64,000 nucleotides of DNA from Sporomusa sphaeroides DSM 2875 (GCF_001941975.2 NZ_CP146991.1:2944501-3008500); one strand, 5' to 3'. Counted from the first letter of the stretch, positions 1-9,671 are shown. Program-made: numbers and translations. Notes: generated by a model not told the origin, from the letters alone.

Positions 1-1
1 A

Positions 2-181
2 ATGTCAGAAAAGGAACTAATCGAATCAGCCCAAAAAGCGGATGTGAAAGTTTACCCGGTATCTGATTATTGGATGAACGTACAAAACTACTCGAATAAT
101 ATGGTTCTGATCGGGTATAGCAGTCTATCAGAGGAAGAAATCGTTTTGGGTATCAAACAACTGTCTTTAGCTTGGTTGTAG
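2..181 (+). CDS. C-terminal end of a MocR/PdxR-type GntR regulator (partial)
   Basis: The frame is open from the left edge and stops at 179-181, giving about 59 residues. The stretch with GYSSLSEEEIVLGIKQL resembles the final small-domain segment of fold-type I aminotransferases as found at the C terminus of MocR-like regulators (winged helix plus PLP-binding aminotransferase-like domain). The upstream helix-turn-helix and PLP lysine lie outside the window, so the family call rests on the tail alone. It is probably the core-genome gene next to the original tRNA-Arg locus, because the degenerate attachment-site copy begins about 120 bp downstream. Confidence 0.6.
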   Translation: MSEKELIESAQKADVKVYPVSDYWMNVQNYSNNMVLIGYSSLSEEEIVLGIKQLSLAWL

Positions 182-298
182 GCTGCTCCCTCTATTTATG
201 AATTTTATTTTTTTGAACCCGCAAGGAACAACATAAGCGAAGTTTACATAAATATAGCTATGCCGCCGGCTATTAACCTGCGACATAGCTATATCCCT

Positions 299-346
299 AA
301 TGGCGATCCCGTAGGATTCGAACCTGCTATCTTTTGATTCGTAGTC
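299..346 (-). repeat. degenerate tRNA-Arg 3'-end copy (old attachment site)
   Basis: This stretch matches the 3' half of the tRNA-Arg at 50357-50433 with several mismatches, and lacks the 5' half. The sequence on its left (about 250-298) also matches the left flank of the 18027 copy, including a decayed version of the hairpin at 17988-18014. It is best read as the outermost, oldest att remnant of the island. Confidence 0.75.
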
Positions 347-484
347 GCGCAAAGGCTCCATATTACGCTTCAAAACGCCACGGATATGGAAAGTCGTCAT
401 ATTTCGTCACAGACCGTTACAGAACTTTTCAGCGACAATGCTGTACGTTAGTCCGATAAATAAAATCATAAATTCTACCAAGAT

Positions 485-518
485 ACCCGCCATACCTTTT
501 TTGGCGGGTCTTATTTTT
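485..518 (+). terminator. rho-independent terminator
   Basis: A 7-bp stem (ACCCGCC 485-491 with GGCGGGT 503-509) is followed by a T-rich run on the plus strand. It lies just past the 3' end of the minus-strand helicase gene, so it would stop plus-strand transcription entering that gene from the att side. Confidence 0.6.
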
Positions 519-522
519 TGAC

Positions 523-3279
523 CTAAACGCCTAGTATACCATTCAGCACTTGTTCTATCTCATTCTTTATTTTAAATTCCTCCCTGCTGCCATTTGTCGC
601 AAGCCGTAAAAGACGTAGTTCATGTTTATCTAAAATACTATTTTTCAATGCATCTCTCTCCAATTGCGCCGGGTTGTTTTCATGAAAGGCAAAGCCATCA
701 ACTTCGATTATCAACACCGGCTTCCTATTCAGCTTGTAATAAACTACAAAATCTACAGAAGCATTATGATTTACATAGCGTACTTCTTCCGGCGTTAGCT
801 TATCGTCATTTTTAAGTAGGTTCCGCAACAATACTTGCATGGTAAACTCAAAACAATTATATTTGTCTTCGCTAATAATGTCGTCCAGCAATTGCCACAT
901 TATGTTTTCCGATTGATACTTTGAAATATTGGGCAAACGCTTTTTGAATGCCATCAATTTACATGAATACTCCTTGTACAGTAAATCGAATACAGAAACC
1001 ACTTCACTCTCAATTAGATGTTCATCTAATGTATGGTATTCGATGTAGCGAATCAGATCACTTACTTCTTTTCCCGCTTTTTCAAAAAACGAGTGATCGG
1101 TTACCAATACAAACTGATCTTGTGCTCTTGAAACAGCAACGTTTATTTTACAAGGATCATCCACAAAAGCAAGTCCCTTCTTACCGGGAAAAGTATTATC
1201 CAGAACTGTCGACATAATCATAAGTTTCTTCTCTCTGCCTTGATATTTATGTACGGTATCGCATTCCATACCATTATCATAAGCCTTTCCCGCCCTGTCC
1301 GCCTGGTTTCTGTAAGGCGTGGTAAAACCAATCTCAGTAATATCTTTTGTAACAATATGAGGATTTTGTAAAACTTCTTCGATAACATCCAGTTCCCGTT
1401 GATTATATTTCCCCCGGCTTTCTCCTTTTGTCACTTCCCTCATATGGTTTCCCTTAACGGTACGATAGAAAATAAATGGAGTGTCATTTGTATCTTCCCG
1501 AGTAAATGGAATCAATGTACCACGGTAATATTTCTGGTTACAAAACCCAATGATTTTAGGGTGACACCGGTAATGCTCTTTGAGAATAACTCTGGGCAGC
1601 TCCGGGTAGAGAGCAAGCATGGAAGAAAGAATATTGTGCTGAAAATAGTCATAAATATTTTCCACATTCGCTGTTTGTATTTTGTCCTTTATCTTCTCAT
1701 CCACGATATGCGGTAATTGTTTTGTATCGCCTACAATAATTGCACGTTTACAGCAAGACAAGGCTAGGGCCCCTGACAGCAGATCAACCTGTGATGATTC
1801 ATCAATAATTAGATAATCAAATAGATAGTTATCAGGTACGCAATTACGTAAAGAGTGCGTAGTACTGAGTACAACCGGAAACCGTTCAATGAATTTATCG
1901 AAATGCCCCTTATAAGAAGTACCCGTAAATTGTTCCACTTTTTTATCATGATAGCGACCATATAATTTCTGTTTGAATAAGCTTGTCGAATATTCCTTGT
2001 GCTGAGCCAGCAACTGCTCAAACTCCGCATTAGCCAATTCTTGCTCTAAGGCCTTCTTGCGCTGCTCAAGACCTGCTATTTTTAAATTGTAATACTCTTT
2101 TTGTAAGTTTAAAATAATAGCGATTTCATTCTCTTTTAGCTTCTTAAAATCAGTAAAGCCATATTTTATCAGCAATTTTAATTTGTATGTAAGCTTATGG
2201 GATTTGTGTTCTTCCGTTGCAAAATAATGATCGGATAAAAAAGATATAACCCGTTCCGGCGTTTTACGATAAAACAACAATCGTTTAATTTCTTCAATAT
2301 CTTGATTGTCATAGTATCGATTGAAATGTTGTCTTTCCATATAATAAGCCGCTAATTCTTGTTGAACTTTTGCCTGCTCATTATTTAAATTCAACAAATA
2401 ATTGATTCTGCCATTCAAACTACTAATCTTCTCAAGTAATACACTTTCCTCAATCTCGCTTTTCCAATCGGTTACATCATACAGGGGCAGCTTCTCAAAG
2501 AAAGCCTTCCGATTTTTCTTATTGCCGAGAAAAGCCAGCAAAAAACCATATTGCTCTTTTTCCAGCTTATCTTTAACGTTTTGTACAGCTGCGTTATTGC
2601 CAGACACCACCGCCACCGACTTGCCCTGCATAATGGCAAGATTCGCAATGATATTTAAGATGCTTTGCGTTTTTCCTGTCCCAGGGGGACCTTCAATGAC
2701 TGAAACATTCGCTCGTAAGGCGTTTTCCAACGCTTGCTTTTGGCTCAAATTAAAACTGAAAGGAAAGATTACATCATTAGTATCCTGATTCAAACACTGT
2801 AAAGGCTCCTTAGTTATATAACAGCCTAATACACTTTCAAGATTTATACAGGTTAAACGATCATACTCCCTCTTCAAGAAAGCTTCTTCATCATCGTCGC
2901 TTTTAGTGTACGGAGCAATTTCCTTCCAATAGTTTAAGATATCTTGTGCAACATTATGATTTAAACTGTTATCATCTACCCGTATAGCGTCTGAATTATA
3001 TACTTCACTTTTCTGTTTATCAAATATTATTTTTACTTTTCCATTAAACTGTAATATTTGGTTTACGCCGGTTAAAAGAATGTTGTTGTAATATATCACT
3101 TGATCTATGACATCAATTACTGTTGGGTTTTCTTCAATCACTACGTTTTGGCGGCTATATGGAAACGACTTTAAGCTTTTAAACATGACATTCACTTTTG
3201 TACCATGACGGGTATACGATAAAACATTTGAAGTTTCATCTTGTCCTCTAATCAAGATTAAATATTTAGTTTCATCCAT
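523..3279 (-). CDS. SF1 (UPF1/DNA2-like) helicase with C-terminal nuclease-like domain
   Basis: A 918-aa protein when started at the ATG at 3279, which has an AGGAC Shine-Dalgarno; a longer frame to 3348 has no good start. Walker A GPPGTGKT lies near residue 200, followed by a long coiled insertion (roughly 270-460), then Walker B in LIIDESSQVD and helicase motifs including DTKQLPH, HYRCHP, HKYQGREK and VAVSRAQ. The last about 130 residues carry VDFVVYY...LIIEVDGFAFH, the D...E-x-D arrangement of DUF2726/Vsr-like PD-(D/E)XK folds. Such helicase-nuclease fusions are common in defence islands and act on nucleic acid in the cytoplasm. It is transcribed in the same direction as the upstream fic gene. 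The specific target is unknown. Confidence 0.8.
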   Translation of the reverse strand: MDETKYLILIRGQDETSNVLSYTRHGTKVNVMFKSLKSFPYSRQNVVIEENPTVIDVIDQVIYYNNILLTGVNQILQFNGKVKIIFDKQKSEVYNSDAIRVDDNSLNHNVAQDILNYWKEIAPYTKSDDDEEAFLKREYDRLTCINLESVLGCYITKEPLQCLNQDTNDVIFPFSFNLSQKQALENALRANVSVIEGPPGTGKTQSILNIIANLAIMQGKSVAVVSGNNAAVQNVKDKLEKEQYGFLLAFLGNKKNRKAFFEKLPLYDVTDWKSEIEESVLLEKISSLNGRINYLLNLNNEQAKVQQELAAYYMERQHFNRYYDNQDIEEIKRLLFYRKTPERVISFLSDHYFATEEHKSHKLTYKLKLLIKYGFTDFKKLKENEIAIILNLQKEYYNLKIAGLEQRKKALEQELANAEFEQLLAQHKEYSTSLFKQKLYGRYHDKKVEQFTGTSYKGHFDKFIERFPVVLSTTHSLRNCVPDNYLFDYLIIDESSQVDLLSGALALSCCKRAIIVGDTKQLPHIVDEKIKDKIQTANVENIYDYFQHNILSSMLALYPELPRVILKEHYRCHPKIIGFCNQKYYRGTLIPFTREDTNDTPFIFYRTVKGNHMREVTKGESRGKYNQRELDVIEEVLQNPHIVTKDITEIGFTTPYRNQADRAGKAYDNGMECDTVHKYQGREKKLMIMSTVLDNTFPGKKGLAFVDDPCKINVAVSRAQDQFVLVTDHSFFEKAGKEVSDLIRYIEYHTLDEHLIESEVVSVFDLLYKEYSCKLMAFKKRLPNISKYQSENIMWQLLDDIISEDKYNCFEFTMQVLLRNLLKNDDKLTPEEVRYVNHNASVDFVVYYKLNRKPVLIIEVDGFAFHENNPAQLERDALKNSILDKHELRLLRLATNGSREEFKIKNEIEQVLNGILGV

Positions 3280-3489
3280 GTGCTTATGTCCTTTAGTCCA
3301 AGTATTTTTATAACTTGACGGGCAGAAGGAGTAAGTGTTACCTATCAACTATCATATAAATTAGAGTGCAAAGCTAAAAACATTTCCTGTATCTTTTTCT
3401 GCCATCTCTGTTTATATCTCAAGTAAATTGAGAATTTTATCCAGTACTACAGTCCATCATTCCGAATTGCAAAATTACCTGAGCGCTCT

Positions 3490-4563
3490 TCAGGTCCCTG
3501 CCGCCTGAACCACCTCAAATAATTGCTTGTTGAGATAAATTCTCTCCTTGCCAATTTTCTGCGATACAAGGAAACCAGCTTCTTCTAGCGCCGACAAATA
3601 ACCGGCCGCTGTCTTGCGCGAGACACCAAGACCTGTTTCTATGTAAGCCGTTTTAGTATAAAACTCATAGAATAACATCTCCACCAGTTCTTTGGAATAA
3701 ACCCGTGGTAGCGTATTTTTTATGTCTTCTGTGGTCTTGTCCACCACTGCATTAATTCTTTTCACCAACAATAATGTCTCTTCGGCGGTTTGCTCAATGC
3801 CATCCAGGATAAAGAGAACCCATTCCTCCCAAGCTTCTTTCGTTCGCACTTCCTGTAGCAGCCGATAATAGGCGCTTTTGTTGCGTATGATGTATTTACT
3901 AAGATATAAAATCGGACTGTCTAACAATTCTTTAAGAACCAGGTATAAAACGTTTATAATTCTCCCGGTGCGTCCATTCCCATCATAAAAAGGGTGGATC
4001 GATTCAAACTGGTAATGAATGACTGCCAGTTTGATCAGCGGGTCAATCGCATCATAATCATCATTGATATATCTTTCCAGGTTTGACATAAGTGCAAGAA
4101 TTTCTTGTTCACTACTGGGTGGTGTATAAATCACTTCACCCGTTGTCTGGTTTTGCAAAATCGTTCCCGGTAACTTTCTGATACCGGCCCGGTTTTTCTC
4201 AATGTCTTGTTGGATTTCAACAACCATATTTGTGGTCATCATCTTATTTGCTTTGACGAGTTCATACCCTTTCCAGAGAGCCGTCCGGTAGTTTACAACT
4301 TCCTTGGCCGCAGGGTTATGATAATTTGCTTGGGACATAGCCTTGAACAATTCATCGTGAGTGGTTATGATGTTTTCTATTTCGGAACTATCCTTCGCCT
4401 CATTGATGGTCACTGCATTGAGCAAAATGTTCTTATTGGGCATCGTGTCGGCAAAGCCTTTTAGCTCCGCCAGTGCTCTGTGGGATCTGACCAACTGTTT
4501 TAATACTTTCTTAGTCTCAAGGTCAATATCAGGCGGTAAACATTTCAACGTGCTATCTTGCAT
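3490..4563 (-). CDS. Fic/DOC family AMP-transferase, self-inhibited class
   Basis: 357 aa from the ATG at 4563, preceded by AGGGGG. The Fic signature HPFYDGNGRTGR is intact (His base, Asp/Asn for Mg and phosphate, two Arg). An N-terminal SSEIEN fits the inhibitory [ST]xxxE[GN] motif, whose Glu blocks ATP binding in class II Fic proteins. The C terminus has a winged-helix-like segment around TGLGVSRKTAAGYL that could bind DNA, consistent with autoregulation through the palindromes in its promoter. Known family activity is transfer of AMP or another nucleotide part to protein hydroxyls; the target here cannot be read from sequence. It lies downstream of the SIR2 operon on the same strand, with its own promoter. 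Confidence 0.88.
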   Translation of the reverse strand: MQDSTLKCLPPDIDLETKKVLKQLVRSHRALAELKGFADTMPNKNILLNAVTINEAKDSSEIENIITTHDELFKAMSQANYHNPAAKEVVNYRTALWKGYELVKANKMMTTNMVVEIQQDIEKNRAGIRKLPGTILQNQTTGEVIYTPPSSEQEILALMSNLERYINDDYDAIDPLIKLAVIHYQFESIHPFYDGNGRTGRIINVLYLVLKELLDSPILYLSKYIIRNKSAYYRLLQEVRTKEAWEEWVLFILDGIEQTAEETLLLVKRINAVVDKTTEDIKNTLPRVYSKELVEMLFYEFYTKTAYIETGLGVSRKTAAGYLSALEEAGFLVSQKIGKERIYLNKQLFEVVQAAGT

Positions 4564-4584
4564 CGTATCGCCCCCTTTTATTCC

Positions 4585-4613
4585 ATTATATGGGTAATAC
4601 CTTCCCATATCAA
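4585..4613 (-). promoter_or_regulatory. promoter of fic
   Basis: On the minus strand TTGATA (4608-4613) and TATAAT (4585-4590) are separated by 17 bp. The spacer contains ATGGG and CCCAT half sites facing each other, so a repressor bound there would cover the polymerase site. Confidence 0.7.
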
Positions 4614-4640
4614 TATAACGTGAGTAGAAAATAAAAAAAA

Positions 4641-4666
4641 TTACCCACGTTTTTAAAACATGGGTA
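4641..4666. promoter_or_regulatory. palindromic operator-like site upstream of fic
   Basis: TTACCCA (4641-4647) and TGGGTAA (4660-4666) form an inverted repeat around an AT-rich centre, and the same GGGTAA/TTACCC words recur in the fic promoter spacer and at 4591-4596. This suggests co-operative repressor binding, perhaps by Fic's own C-terminal domain. Confidence 0.4.
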
Positions 4667-4877
4667 AGCGTTACCTATATACATTGTATTTTTGGACTCC
4701 CATCATTTCTTTGTTGCAAATCCGCACGATATATGGAGTAACGTATCATCGAGTACTGCAGTAAATATCTATTTTGTATGTCCTTCAATATAATTGATCA
4801 ACTGGTATGGTATGAACCGTATTGCCTTTTGCGGACACCATGAATGGCTGGTACAATAAAACCAGGAGGTGTCCATA

Positions 4878-5168
4878 ATGAAAGGAAAACGATTTGATTC
4901 AGAATTTAAGAAAGATATTGTAAAACTATATATAAATGGAGAGCGCACCTGCCCCAGCTTAGCTGAAGAGTTAGGCCTGCATGAAAATACAATTTATAAA
5001 TGGATTCAGCAGTATAAAGAAAATCCAGAGCAAGCTTTCCCCGGCTCTGGGAACCTTAAGCCCGATGCTGACGAGCTGCGGAAAGCACAACGTAAAATCA
5101 AAGAATTAGAAAATGAGGTAGCCATTTTAAAGCAAGCGGCGGTATACTTCGCAAAGAACAGCAAGTAA
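4878..5168 (+). CDS. IS3-family OrfA (HTH protein)
   Basis: 96 aa from the ATG at 4878 behind CAGGAGGTG. The N terminus has the HTH_Tnp_1 helix-turn-helix (LAEELGLHENTIYKWIQQY) and the C terminus a leucine-zipper-like segment (LRKAQRKIKELENEVAILKQ), as usual for IS3 OrfA. It binds the terminal repeats, and by -1 frameshifting would give the OrfAB transposase. Confidence 0.92.
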   Translation: MKGKRFDSEFKKDIVKLYINGERTCPSLAEELGLHENTIYKWIQQYKENPEQAFPGSGNLKPDADELRKAQRKIKELENEVAILKQAAVYFAKNSK

Positions 5169-6043
5169 TCTATCAATTCATTTATGACCACCGCTCGAAA
5201 TTTGCTGTTCGAGAATTATGCCGCGTACTATCAATTTCCAAGAGCAGTTATTATAACTGGGTCAAAGCGGGCTGTCCAAAACCTTTTGCAAAAGATGCTG
5301 TTTTAGTGGCACATATACAGCAAATTGAACGTGAGAATGATCATAACTATGGCGTTCAGAAGGTGTATGAAGAATTAAACGGAAAAGGAGTTTCCGTAGG
5401 CCGCAGCCGGGTGCAGCGTATCATGCATCAACATGGGATCAAAGCTCAGATTAAAAGTAAATATAAGCCACAAACAACTAAAGCCGATCCAAATGAACAG
5501 GCGTTTCCCAATCTTCTAAATCAAAAATTCGATGTGACCGATTTTAATGCCGTGTGGCTTGCTGATCTTACTTATGTTAGAGTTGGCGGTAAATGGTGCT
5601 ATTTGGCGGCTGTATTAGATCTTGCAAGAAGAAAACTAGTAGGCTGGGCATTAGGAAATCGGCCAACGGCAGAATTAGCTGCTAAAGCACTGAATATGGC
5701 TATTTTGCGGGAGCGGCCGCCTAAAGGCCTTATGCATCATTCAGACATGGGCAGTCAGTACACCTCTAAAAAATACAAAGACATATTAAAGGAAAACGGC
5801 ATGATCGGCAGTATGAGCCGCAAAGGTAATCCGTACGACAATGCACCTATGGAATCTTTTTTCCACTTGTTTAAAGGTGAACATGTTAAAAAACGCTATT
5901 TTGCCACAATTGGCCAAGCCGCTGCAAGCTTCAAAAGTTGGTTTGATTATTACAATACCAAAAGACGTCATAGTGCATTAGGTGGCATTTCTCCGCTAAT
6001 GTACGAAATCAGGAGATACTCGCCATTTAACCTGTCCGCGTAG
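5156..6043 (+). CDS. IS3-family OrfB (DDE transposase), -1 frame of orfA
   Basis: The frame is open from before the end of orfA and continues about 295 codons. The first ATG/GTG-type start (5306) lies inside the conserved N-terminal region, so expression probably depends on -1 slippage near A-AAG (5153-5156) or an upstream A-rich site; the left limit given is approximate. The rve-type catalytic core shows ADLTYV, HHSDMGSQY and NAPMESFF, supplying the D, D and E residues. It catalyses copy-out transposition of the element. Confidence 0.9.
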   Translation, partial: EQQVIYQFIYDHRSKFAVRELCRVLSISKSSYYNWVKAGCPKPFAKDAVLVAHIQQIERENDHNYGVQKVYEELNGKGVSVGRSRVQRIMHQHGIKAQIKSKYKPQTTKADPNEQAFPNLLNQKFDVTDFNAVWLADLTYVRVGGKWCYLAAVLDLARRKLVGWALGNRPTAELAAKALNMAILRERPPKGLMHHSDMGSQYTSKKYKDILKENGMIGSMSRKGNPYDNAPMESFFHLFKGEHVKKRYFATIGQAAASFKSWFDYYNTKRRHSALGGISPLMYEIRRYSPFNLSA

Positions 6044-8074
6044 CCCAATATGGTTCAGTAGCCACTGTTTTGCTTGCGTCTCCTTCTCCCAACACACATT
6101 AAGTACTGCCTTTTCCTCAAATGTTAAAGCCCGATTAGCCCTGTTCGTAAAATACCAAGCCATAAGTAAATTTTGCGTAAAATTAATATCTTTATAAATT
6201 CCTCTATTTCTACATAACATGTCTAATTCCTGGTACCAAGAAGACGTACTCTGGTCATCGGCTTTAGCTAAACGCAACAAAGTAACAGCATTAGCCAGCC
6301 AATGCTCTTGGGACATGTTTTCAAGTGTACGCAATGACTGAAAAATATGAGCTAATCGAGTTGATTCAAACGCATCCCGGTCAAAGAGCATTCCAATAAC
6401 GTGAAGCAAAAGTGGTGTGTACATATTTTTACTTGCACTATGCTCTTGTTGATATGATTTTTGAAGAATGCTTAAAGCACTTCGTAATTCATTAATTTGG
6501 CCGGCATTATCTTGAGAAAGCATCGCACATTGAATATGACAAAGTGCTTTATTCCTCTTCCAATATGCAATTTTCCATCCGTCGAATTTACATAGATCCA
6601 CCATACCTAAAAGTTGAATGGCTAACTGATATTCGCCAATACTGTAAAGTAATTCGCCTACTTCAGTTAACTCTAAATTACTTAATAGGTATTGTCGCTT
6701 GCTTACCTGCTTTGATAGTATTCTGTTGTTTTTGATTGCCAAGCCTACCTCTTGCATATTTCTTTCTAGTTCAATTAATAGCCATAAATCATCAATATAC
6801 AAAATAAATGCGTTGACAAATTCTTGTTGCTCATCTTCATTTAGAATAACTAAAAACAAGCTAATCTCTTTGAACAGCATTCTCCATAATACTTTATCAT
6901 CGTAAGAAAGATGCTCATAACGCGCCTGACGACCAAATTGTATAAGCGCAAAGAGAGCTTTATCTATATAACCCTGCCTGCATGTTTCATCTATTCTGTT
7001 TAAGATGCTAATTTTCAGCAACTCATGAAACAGCGCTTTCCGGATATCATTAAAATATGTCTGATAATCATGTACGTCCCTTAGCCGCCACAGTCTTTGC
7101 GGAGAAGGAATATCTGCATGCTCAAAGATAGCAGTCAACTCGCTCTGCGGAAGTTTTGCCGCAGCTAATGCCGTTTCCTCTATTAGCTCAACAGTCAGAC
7201 TACCGCAGAAATGTAAACCGCCTGAATCAGTAACCCAATATGTCGGATACAGATTCAACAAATAAAGCTGAACATTCTCTGAGATTTGGCGTATAACCGG
7301 ATCGGGATTCTCTCCTAACTTTTTTGCCAGTATATATCCGGCCCATAGCGGCTCTTTATTGACTGGAGTATATAGATAATCCACAAACTTGCCGACAACG
7401 TCATCTGCTGAAGGCCTAACTATTTGCATCCAGGAAATCAACCAATCCAATACCCAGTGGATTCGCACCTGTCTTTCTTGCCATCGCGCATTATTACTAA
7501 AGCTAGACAAGAATGCTCCAGGTATCATATCAGATATGATTAGGGCTGATATCGTTAACGTAGTCGCAATCGGAAGCCTTGCCCAGAGGTTGTTTAATAA
7601 AGATCTGTCTTTTGTCTCTGTACCATCTGTCAACCTGTCCCAGGCATGAGCCATTAATACTCCTTGCTGACCTGGATGAAGCAAGCCCATCAATTCTACT
7701 ATGTCACTATATCCCTTATCATCCCAATGCTTATATCCAAAACGGTCAATAATCCTGAGTGGCCAGGTGGTGCTACCCGACTGATGACATACACGTCCAA
7801 ATACGGCAATATCACTTTCTAGTAAGGCATCAAGACATTGCATAAGACGCTCGGATAGTACCCGCTCTGTTTCAAATAATAGCGTAGGCGGCTGATATAA
7901 ATGATACGTCTCATACCCTGAAACAAAGTCAGTACATTCCCGGTAACGTTCCTTTCGCCAAATGGTTTCATACTCTCTTTCTCCTATACACTGGAATTCC
8001 TCTACCAGGCTTAGCACCTGTTCCGCGAGGATTTCAGCTCGATTTTTCCGTTCTTGCTGTAATGGTTCAGACAT
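5996..8074 (-). CDS. large helical protein, last gene of SIR2/PLD operon; 3' end replaced by IS
   Basis: 692 aa as read now, but the last 20 residues come from the IS3 end. With the IS and one GTA repeat removed the frame runs on ...QWLPYQLINYIEGHTK and stops at 4769-4771, giving 685 aa; only 13 native residues are replaced, so activity may survive. The protein looks almost wholly alpha-helical, with TPR/HEAT-like character, and I recognise no catalytic motif. Its ATG overlaps the end of the PLD gene by 8 bp, which implies translational coupling and probably a shared complex. Possible roles are scaffold, sensor or regulator of the SIR2 and PLD proteins; this is inference. Confidence 0.7.
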   Translation of the reverse strand: MSEPLQQERKNRAEILAEQVLSLVEEFQCIGEREYETIWRKERYRECTDFVSGYETYHLYQPPTLLFETERVLSERLMQCLDALLESDIAVFGRVCHQSGSTTWPLRIIDRFGYKHWDDKGYSDIVELMGLLHPGQQGVLMAHAWDRLTDGTETKDRSLLNNLWARLPIATTLTISALIISDMIPGAFLSSFSNNARWQERQVRIHWVLDWLISWMQIVRPSADDVVGKFVDYLYTPVNKEPLWAGYILAKKLGENPDPVIRQISENVQLYLLNLYPTYWVTDSGGLHFCGSLTVELIEETALAAAKLPQSELTAIFEHADIPSPQRLWRLRDVHDYQTYFNDIRKALFHELLKISILNRIDETCRQGYIDKALFALIQFGRQARYEHLSYDDKVLWRMLFKEISLFLVILNEDEQQEFVNAFILYIDDLWLLIELERNMQEVGLAIKNNRILSKQVSKRQYLLSNLELTEVGELLYSIGEYQLAIQLLGMVDLCKFDGWKIAYWKRNKALCHIQCAMLSQDNAGQINELRSALSILQKSYQQEHSASKNMYTPLLLHVIGMLFDRDAFESTRLAHIFQSLRTLENMSQEHWLANAVTLLRLAKADDQSTSSWYQELDMLCRNRGIYKDINFTQNLLMAWYFTNRANRALTFEEKAVLNVCWEKETQAKQWLLNHIGLRGQVKWRVSPDFVH

Positions 8075-9671
8075 TCACCGTCCCCGCCTTTCGCTTAATC
8101 CAGTGCAGTTCTGGAAATACTTCCATCCCATCCGGATTCATCGGATCAAAGTTTCCGTTCCAAGCCCTTTCAAACTCACCACGAATGGCATCGGCAATAT
8201 CACCTTCCAACCGATAAATTGTACTATGGTAATCACCTAAATCTTTGAGTGAACTGCCGATTTGCCAAACTGCTTTCTCGGTAATGATAAAGCGGTCATG
8301 GAATGCATGTTTACCTGAACGAAACCAGTTGCGTACACTAAAGTTTTTCGTCTCCTTGAGTCTCTGCATCCCTGCCTCTCGCGTATGAAGCTTCTTGTAA
8401 ATGGCGCTGCATCGTGTCATTGTGTCCAATATGTCTTCAATTTGCCCACCACTCCCTGTTGAAGAAGCATTGCCACTAGAAGATGCCTCATCTGCAGGGT
8501 TAAGCCTTTCACCTGAGCATTCACTCAACAATAGCCTTACGTCAAGACTAGGATTTGTTAAACCTAGTACAAGTAATGGAGATAGAATTGATATATCAAT
8601 ATAAGGATCCCAAATCCACAGTTCTTTGACAGCGTTTATATATATATGATCATTAATATTTTGCCGCAGTTTTTCTTTGCTGGTTTTTTCGGCAAAACGA
8701 GTAAATATACTCCCCAGAGATCTGAGTTCCTGTCCACGATTGATTTTATACCGCGTTTGTTCTGCGTCCATCCAGGGCTGTTCCCCGTCTTCATGTCCTA
8801 TGTTTATAGTATTATCGCGCACAACGATATCTAGTTCTTCCTCGTCAGCTTCTTTTTTCACGTTCAACTTCCCCACCACAAGGCCCATGTCGATTTGAAT
8901 TCTTCGCATTAGATAATTCCGATTAGCGGCAATAATTACCCAGTTTTCATCCTGATTTTTCTCATATAGTTCATATCCTAGTTGCACCGGTTTAAATGAT
9001 ATATCAATAGCTCCCCAGTCTTTTTCCTCTGTCAGATCAATCATTTGCTTATAACAACATTCCTTGCCTTCCCAGGCTTCGATGACTACTCTACGTTTAC
9101 TTGGCGCCACACCATCCGGCAGATAGAACACTATTTTACCGTTATCGGGATTATAACAAATTCTAGGTTGTGTATCAAAAGAAGAGGACAGAGAAATCAT
9201 GCACCCTAAAAAATCTTGGAGCTTTTCAATGGTGATGCCTGTACGACTTCTAATAAACGTAAACAACTTGTCCAAAGCTTCCTCATTAGCCGTCAATACT
9301 TTAAAGCCGTTACGATACCATTGTTTTAAAGAAAAACCATGGTTCAACGTTCCCGGCCACCATTCGCTTCCTGTAGAAGAAGCCGGTATATGTGGCAAAA
9401 ATACCTCTGGTCTCTTTCGAAACTGGCCGAATTTAATTAACTTTGGCGCCTCACCAATATCAATACGGTATTCTCCTTTTGTCTCAATAGTATCAATAAA
9501 GACTGCAAACCTGTCATCAGTAAGGTATGCTTCAAACAACTTCAAGCTCTTTGAACCTGAACTCTGTTTCCACACTTCCTGTTGATATATTTCATCAACA
9601 CTCCTTATTAAAGTAAAAACATTGTCAAAGATATCTTTCTTGCCAACAGCGAATATCTGTATTCTTTTCAT
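8067..9671 (-). CDS. PLD-fold protein, VPA1262-like family
   Basis: 534 aa. The C-terminal third holds ELWIWDPYID, then HAFHDRFIITE and WQIGSSLKDLG, the order seen in phospholipase-D-superfamily domains (His-containing catalytic strand followed by a GS(S/T) turn). The canonical HxK appears as H-D-R, so catalysis may be altered. A low-complexity Ser/Gly linker lies about residue 400. The N-terminal 350 residues resemble, from memory, proteins called VPA1262 family, which recur in defence islands; a profile search would settle this. It sits between the SIR2 gene (60 bp upstream) and the helical protein (8-bp overlap). Likely role: nuclease or nucleic-acid binding module of the operon. Confidence 0.6.
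   Translation of the reverse strand: MKRIQIFAVGKKDIFDNVFTLIRSVDEIYQQEVWKQSSGSKSLKLFEAYLTDDRFAVFIDTIETKGEYRIDIGEAPKLIKFGQFRKRPEVFLPHIPASSTGSEWWPGTLNHGFSLKQWYRNGFKVLTANEEALDKLFTFIRSRTGITIEKLQDFLGCMISLSSSFDTQPRICYNPDNGKIVFYLPDGVAPSKRRVVIEAWEGKECCYKQMIDLTEEKDWGAIDISFKPVQLGYELYEKNQDENWVIIAANRNYLMRRIQIDMGLVVGKLNVKKEADEEELDIVVRDNTINIGHEDGEQPWMDAEQTRYKINRGQELRSLGSIFTRFAEKTSKEKLRQNINDHIYINAVKELWIWDPYIDISILSPLLVLGLTNPSLDVRLLLSECSGERLNPADEASSSGNASSTGSGGQIEDILDTMTRCSAIYKKLHTREAGMQRLKETKNFSVRNWFRSGKHAFHDRFIITEKAVWQIGSSLKDLGDYHSTIYRLEGDIADAIRGEFERAWNGNFDPMNPDGMEVFPELHWIKRKAGTVNV

Larger units (their letters stand above)
4813..6057 (+). mobile_element. IS3-family insertion sequence, copy 1
   Basis: 1245 bp, bounded by imperfect inverted repeats beginning TGAACC(G/A)TATTG at both ends and flanked by a 3-bp target duplication GTA (4810-4812 and 6058-6060). 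It contains overlapping orfA and orfB. Copy 2 at 14633-15877 is the same length with identical encoded proteins, in the opposite orientation, so transposition was recent. Removal of the IS plus one GTA rejoins the minus-strand gene ending at 4769. Confidence 0.95.
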
